From positions 44,593 through 108,592 of the forward strand of contig DASWKR010000051.1 of the NCBI GenBank assembly GCA_036396535.1: DNA of 64,000 nucleotides, given 5' to 3'. A program made the position numbers and the translations under genes. Under the pieces are notes generated by a model that did no database searches, was not told the origin of the DNA, and saw nothing but the letters and a program-made list of their open reading frames with translations. This DNA is from Acidimicrobiia bacterium. Its GTDB lineage: Bacteria > Actinomycetota > Acidimicrobiia > Spongiisociales > UBA5794. Positions 60,978 through 64,000 of this stretch are shown here, in pieces (the first letter of the stretch is position 1; every line of letters starts with the position of its first letter).

Positions 60978-62039
60978 ATGGAACTCGATCAGGCAGAAGC
61001 AGAAGCATTCGCCAAGAAACTGCTGCAAGCCGTGGACGGAGCGTCCCTGTCACTCCTCACGAGCATTGGGCACCGCACGGGCCTGTTCGATTCCATGGCC
61101 GAGCTTCCGCCGTCAACCAGCGAAGAGATCGCCCGCGCCGCCGCCCTTGACGAGCGCTATGTTCGAGAATGGCTCGGCGGCATGGTGGTCACCGAGGTCG
61201 TCCACTACGACCCTGACACAGGCCGCTACGCACTTCCTCCCGAACACGCTGCTTTTACCACCACTGCCGCGGGGCCAGACAACATCGGCTTCTTCACCCA
61301 GTACATCTCGATGATGGGCGAGATCGAGAACGAGATCGTCCGGGTGTTCCGCGAAGGCGGTGGCGTCCCCTACACGTCGTACCAACGATTCCAGTCATTG
61401 CAACGAGAGGAGACCGCCCGCGTCTACGACGCCGCGCTTGTCGAAGGGATCCTCCCCCTGGTCCCCGGATTGGTGGAGCGACTCGACGACGGGATCCGTG
61501 TCCTCGATGTGGGAACCGGAGCGGGTCACGCAATCAACGTCATGGCTCGTGCGTTCCCGGAGAGTTCGTTCCGGGGGACCGACATCTCCCAAGAAGGTAT
61601 CGACCTCGCCATAGCGGAAGCAGAGAGTTGGGAACTCACCAACGTGGGCTTCGACCTCGAAGACACCGCCGGCACCACCGGCCGATACGACCTGATCACC
61701 GCCTTCGACACGATCCATGACCAAGCAAATCCGACCGCGGCGCTCCGATCGATCGCAGACGCACTCAACCCCAACGGCGTGTTTCTCATGGGCGACATCA
61801 ACTTCTCGACGAACCTCGAAGACAATGTGGGCAACCTGTTTGCCCCCTCTATCTTTGCCTTCTCGGTCTTCCATTGTCTCACCGTCTCCCTCGCCTACGG
61901 AGGGGAAGGACTCGGTACCGCCTGGGGCGAACAGTTGGCCCGAAGCAAACTGGCCGAGGCAGGCTTCACCAAAGTCGAGACCAACCGGATCGACGGCGAC
62001 TTCCTCAATCTGTACTACACCGCCCAGAAAGCAGAGTGA
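60978..62039 (+). CDS. SAM-dependent methyltransferase with N-terminal winged helix (Rv2258c-like)
   Basis: A 353-residue enzyme. The N-terminal dimerisation winged helix (about 10-90; HRTGLFDSMAELPPSTSEEI, 20; YVREWLGGMVVTEVV) precedes a class I methyltransferase fold: motif I RVLDVGTGAGH (about 174-184), acidic FRGTDIS, YDLITAFDTIHDQANP and LNPNGVFLMGDI. AGGAG lies close before the ATG at 60978. The substrate is unknown; relatives methylate small molecules. It is followed 5 bases later by the DUF1579-like gene. Confidence 0.9.
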   Translation: MELDQAEAEAFAKKLLQAVDGASLSLLTSIGHRTGLFDSMAELPPSTSEEIARAAALDERYVREWLGGMVVTEVVHYDPDTGRYALPPEHAAFTTTAAGPDNIGFFTQYISMMGEIENEIVRVFREGGGVPYTSYQRFQSLQREETARVYDAALVEGILPLVPGLVERLDDGIRVLDVGTGAGHAINVMARAFPESSFRGTDISQEGIDLAIAEAESWELTNVGFDLEDTAGTTGRYDLITAFDTIHDQANPTAALRSIADALNPNGVFLMGDINFSTNLEDNVGNLFAPSIFAFSVFHCLTVSLAYGGEGLGTAWGEQLARSKLAEAGFTKVETNRIDGDFLNLYYTAQKAE

Positions 62040-62044
62040 GGCGT

Positions 62045-62515
62045 GTGACGACCGCTGCCAACGACCATCGTCCGGAAGAGGCAAGAAGACTGACGGCCTT
62101 CCTCGGACAATGGAGGGTCGAGGGAACACTGCGAAACAGAGAATCCCAGGCCGCAGTCTTCGGAAGATGGAGATTCGAGCCAGCCATCGACGGGTGGGGC
62201 ATCTCCGGGATCATGGACACCTATATCGAAGGAATGGATACCTTCGAGGAGAGCGAGCTGATCAGATTCGACACTGTCGGAGGACAGATCCACATGTTCA
62301 GCGCCAACAAGTACGCGATCAGGGACCACTTGGGAGATTGGACCCGTGATGATCAGCTCAAAGTTCGCTACAAGGGAACGCACGGACTCGGCGAGATCAC
62401 AGAAGAGATCACCGTCGACTTCGAAGGGCCCGATCGAATCGTCGCCCGCGTGATCGAGCACGCTGACGGGGCGGTCGTCATGACAACCGATCTCACGCTC
62501 ACTAAACAGAGTTGA
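62045..62515 (+). CDS. DUF1579-like (lipocalin-type) small protein
   Basis: A 156-residue soluble beta-rich protein: FLGQWRVEGTLRNRE, FGRWRFEPAIDGWGISGIMD (20), MFSANKYAIRDHLGDWTRDD (20), VIEHADGAVVMTTDLTLTK. The pattern of a GxWxxEG opening and many beta strands matches DUF1579-like proteins. It is co-transcribed with the methyltransferase (GTG at 62045, 5 bases after its stop). It may bind or carry the methyltransferase product; this is an inference. Confidence 0.75.
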   Translation: MTTAANDHRPEEARRLTAFLGQWRVEGTLRNRESQAAVFGRWRFEPAIDGWGISGIMDTYIEGMDTFEESELIRFDTVGGQIHMFSANKYAIRDHLGDWTRDDQLKVRYKGTHGLGEITEEITVDFEGPDRIVARVIEHADGAVVMTTDLTLTKQS

Positions 62516-62635
62516 TCCACCAACCGGGCGGCTCAAGTGGTGAGTCATCGAGACGCGGCGACACGGGATGACTCACCGTCAGAAGGTTCACTAGCTCCAA
62601 TCCGACAGAATCCCTTGCCACACAAGGGTTTCGAC

Positions 62636-62696
62636 GGCACGCCCTGAAGGACTCGAACCCCCAACCTTCTGATCCGTAGATCTCCAAGCGGCGTCC
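62636..62696 (-). repeat. Right copy of the tRNA-Arg-like att repeat with 3-prime tRNA half
   Basis: The 62658-62696 part repeats 58533-58571. On the minus strand the sequence continues from the anticodon arm (CTACGGATCAGAAGG; loop ACG) into a T-arm GGGGG-TTCGAGT-CCTTC and a GGGCGTGCC end, like the 3-prime half of tRNA-Arg(ACG). The 5-prime half and a CCA end are missing, so this is not a working tRNA but the remnant of a tRNA attachment site. Confidence 0.65.
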
Positions 62697-63081
62697 CGTC
62701 TCTTCTCGCCTGAGATTCTGGCGCGGAACCAACACCCGTATCTGGTGGCAAACCACCCATGTGTCAATAGCGGGGTGCTGCCCGTGCAGGGTTGTGTTGG
62801 AAGGTGATCCTCGCCACTCTTCGTGAGGAGTCTGCTCGCCTTCGTGTCACTGTGCTCGTCGGCGATGAGTGACTCGAGGTCGACCTTCGCCAGAACACGT
62901 TGCTCGTCCCACGGCCGACGGTCCTGGGCGCGCTCGAACCGACTTCGACTGCAGCCAAACTGCAACCCAACGGGCTAACAGGGGCCGACAGAGCCTGATA
63001 CGAGCCGGACCCCGAACTGGCAAGAATGCCCGTAAACACGGACTTTTCACTACAGCCTGATACCTCTTAGCACGGGCGTGA
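62697..63081. other. Noncoding strip between two tRNA-derived sites
   Basis: About 385 bases. It has two copies of AGCCTGATAC at 62992-63001 and 63054-63063, 62 bp apart, close to the 61-bp spacing of the arm repeats at 58.6 kb. A minus-strand frame (62965-62591) starts like an IS1182-type transposase (RVLAKVDLESLIADEHSD) but I cannot confirm it. No other gene is seen. Confidence 0.4.
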
Positions 63082-63141
63082 CCGGATTCAGGTTCCTGCG
63101 ATCGCAAGATCGTGGGGGTTCAAGTCCCCCCTCGCCCACCA
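63082..63141 (+). tRNA. 3-prime fragment of tRNA-Leu(CAG)
   Basis: Contains an anticodon loop TTCAGGT (CAG), a class II variable arm CGATC-GCAA-GATCG, a perfect T-arm GGGGG-TTCAAGT-CCCCC, and the acceptor 3-prime strand CTCGCCC-ACCA. The 5-prime acceptor strand, D-arm and part of the anticodon stem are absent (only GGGCG remains nearby at 63074), so it cannot be a functional tRNA. It looks like one end of an element inserted in tRNA-Leu. Confidence 0.7.
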
Positions 63142-63420
63142 GGGATTTCTACCCGATTTCGGGTCCGTCCAGAGGTCGCCGTCAGGCCGGGCGCTGCGGA
63201 CACCGAGATCGGCTCTCCCGGGGCTCACTCCTCCACTGGTCTCCGTCACCCCTCATGGCTTACAGAGCCGGTTCTGGTGAGGGGTACGAGCGCGTGTGAT
63301 CGCCCCTGGTGGGGAGGGATAGGGGTGGAGGGATCATCTCTGATCATGGACATGGCCGAATAGGCCGATCTTGCTGATCGCCCACGAGCCGACGAAAGGA
63401 ATTCCCGGTAGACTTCGTTC

Positions 63421-63815
63421 GTGACGCTCGCCCGACCCACCGTGCGATTCACCACCTCAAAAGATGGTGTCGACATCGGGTTCTGGGAGATTGGCTCCGG
63501 CCCTCCCCTTCTCCTCGCCCATAACAGAAGTCTCAGCCATGCCGAATTGGAGTGGACTGTTCCGTCGATGGCGGCGTTCTATCTTGAGCTCGCCAGGTAT
63601 TTCCGCGTGGTGAGATTCGACCCGCGTGGTGCCGGAATCTCAGGAGAGCCGGGGAAGTAATCGTGTCCGACAGCGTCCGTCAGCTTGCGGTTGGCAAGGA
63701 GTTCGAGTTCCAGCCGAGAGGTGAGATCTCCCTGAAAGGATTCAAGGAGGCGCAGCGAGTCTGGATAGCGACACGGTCGAAAAAGCCAACGTCGATGACC
63801 AACAACAGCCCGTGA
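63421..63815 (+). pseudogene. Hydrolase-cyclase fusion gene with an internal deletion
   Basis: Starts as an alpha/beta hydrolase (FWEIGSGPPLLLAHNRSLSH, 20; VRFDPRGAGISGEPG) and, after a break at about 63650 and a frame change, ends as a class III cyclase tail (GEVIVSDSVRQLAVGKEFEF, 20; PRGEISLKGFKEAQRVWIA). These are the first about 75 and last about 50 residues of the architecture seen intact at 35616-36968; the roughly 300 residues between are gone. TAGACT lies 6 bases before the GTG 63421, so the promoter remains. Confidence 0.8.
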
Positions 63816-64000
63816 TGGGCGGCAGCGAGTAGAGCAATCCGTACCCAGCAGACCCAGATCACAGCAGTTCTGCAGCGACCGCACGTTGACGGCTGTCTTT
63901 CTGCCGATTCGTATGCTCGATAGTGGAAAACCGGCTGACCTTTGGTGATGGCCCTTTAGTCGCCGACCGCTACGAGCAACCTCGCCTGGGTAACGGCGGC

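Noticed and set aside
62591..62965. Minus frame beginning like an IS1182-type transposase
   Set aside because: Only about 20 residues look similar; the rest is the att-site sequence. Not enough to call an insertion sequence.
63923..64000. Possible start of a gene running off the right edge
   Set aside because: Only 26 codons visible, no ribosome site or leaderless box, no recognisable motif.
1..64000. CRISPR arrays, rRNA genes, complete tRNA genes, prophage structural genes
   Set aside because: None seen on reading both strands; tRNA-like sequences present are partial.

Overview
This 64 kb window comes from a chromosome of a high-G+C actinobacterium. The evidence is GC-rich third codon positions, many GTG/TTG starts, deazaflavin/F420-type enzymes, several actinobacterial-style class III cyclases, large LuxR-family regulators, and at least eight genes whose start codon sits 6-7 bases after a TAnnnT -10 hexamer (leaderless mRNAs). 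A member of the Acidimicrobiia or a neighbouring class is my best guess; no rRNA gene or other taxonomic marker is present. All coordinates come from reading the sequence; no database search was run.

Region 1 (0.2-10.6 kb, minus strand) is a potassium-uptake locus: a KimA/YdaO-type permease, a tiny membrane protein, and the tightly overlapped kdpF-A-B-C-D-E operon. Region 2 (10.7-18.3 kb) holds small membrane proteins, a TfoX-N protein, a hendecad-repeat coiled coil, a membrane adenylate cyclase, and a PadR-regulated MacB-like ABC exporter with a clear 27-bp operator. Region 3 (18.7-26.5 kb) holds two more cyclases (one fused to an NB-ARC/TPR regulator), DinB, GYD (probably with an ATT start), an ArsR-AHSA1 fusion with a tandem operator, an F420/FMN-type PPOX protein, a membrane protein, and an MFS remnant. 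Region 4 (26.7-32.5 kb) has a flavin monooxygenase flanked by two transporter-gene scars, a secreted LVIVD/PA protein, and a MarR-FAD oxidase pair.

Region 5 (32.7-42.7 kb) is the most interesting part. Three lipoprotein genes (32763-33404 minus, 34685-35419 minus, 40255-42713 plus) each have the same promoter: two direct copies of ATGAGTAG exactly 22 bp apart, then exactly 22 bp, then a TAnnnT -10 box. Between them lie a large LuxR-type (LAL/MalT-like) ATPase regulator, a hydrolase-adenylate cyclase fusion and a VapBC-type toxin-antitoxin pair. I propose that the LAL protein activates the three lipoproteins as a local regulon. The third lipoprotein gene is split by one missing G.

Region 6 (42.8-48 kb) is a scar zone: an orphan histidine kinase with a Met/Asp/His-rich outer loop, a shattered paralogue of the ABC permease of region 2, a truncated GHKL-ATPase gene, then an F420-type nitroreductase and an epimerase. 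Region 7 (48.3-55.5 kb) is a compact lipid/sterol-like oxidation cluster: GMC oxidase plus membrane metallophosphoesterase, convergent with SRPBCC, FAD oxidase and alpha/beta hydrolase. Region 8 (55.7-58.4 kb) has a membrane gene split by an in-frame TGA and a large secreted barrel-like lipoprotein. Region 9 (58.5-64 kb) looks like an integration hotspot. Two copies of a 39-bp tRNA-Arg-like att repeat flank a three-gene module (TPR-LuxR regulator, methyltransferase, DUF1579-like). Further on are a 3-prime fragment of tRNA-Leu(CAG) and a deletion-fused hydrolase-cyclase pseudogene. Related att/arm-type repeats recur at 30.6, 42.9 and 44.8 kb, next to the other gene scars.
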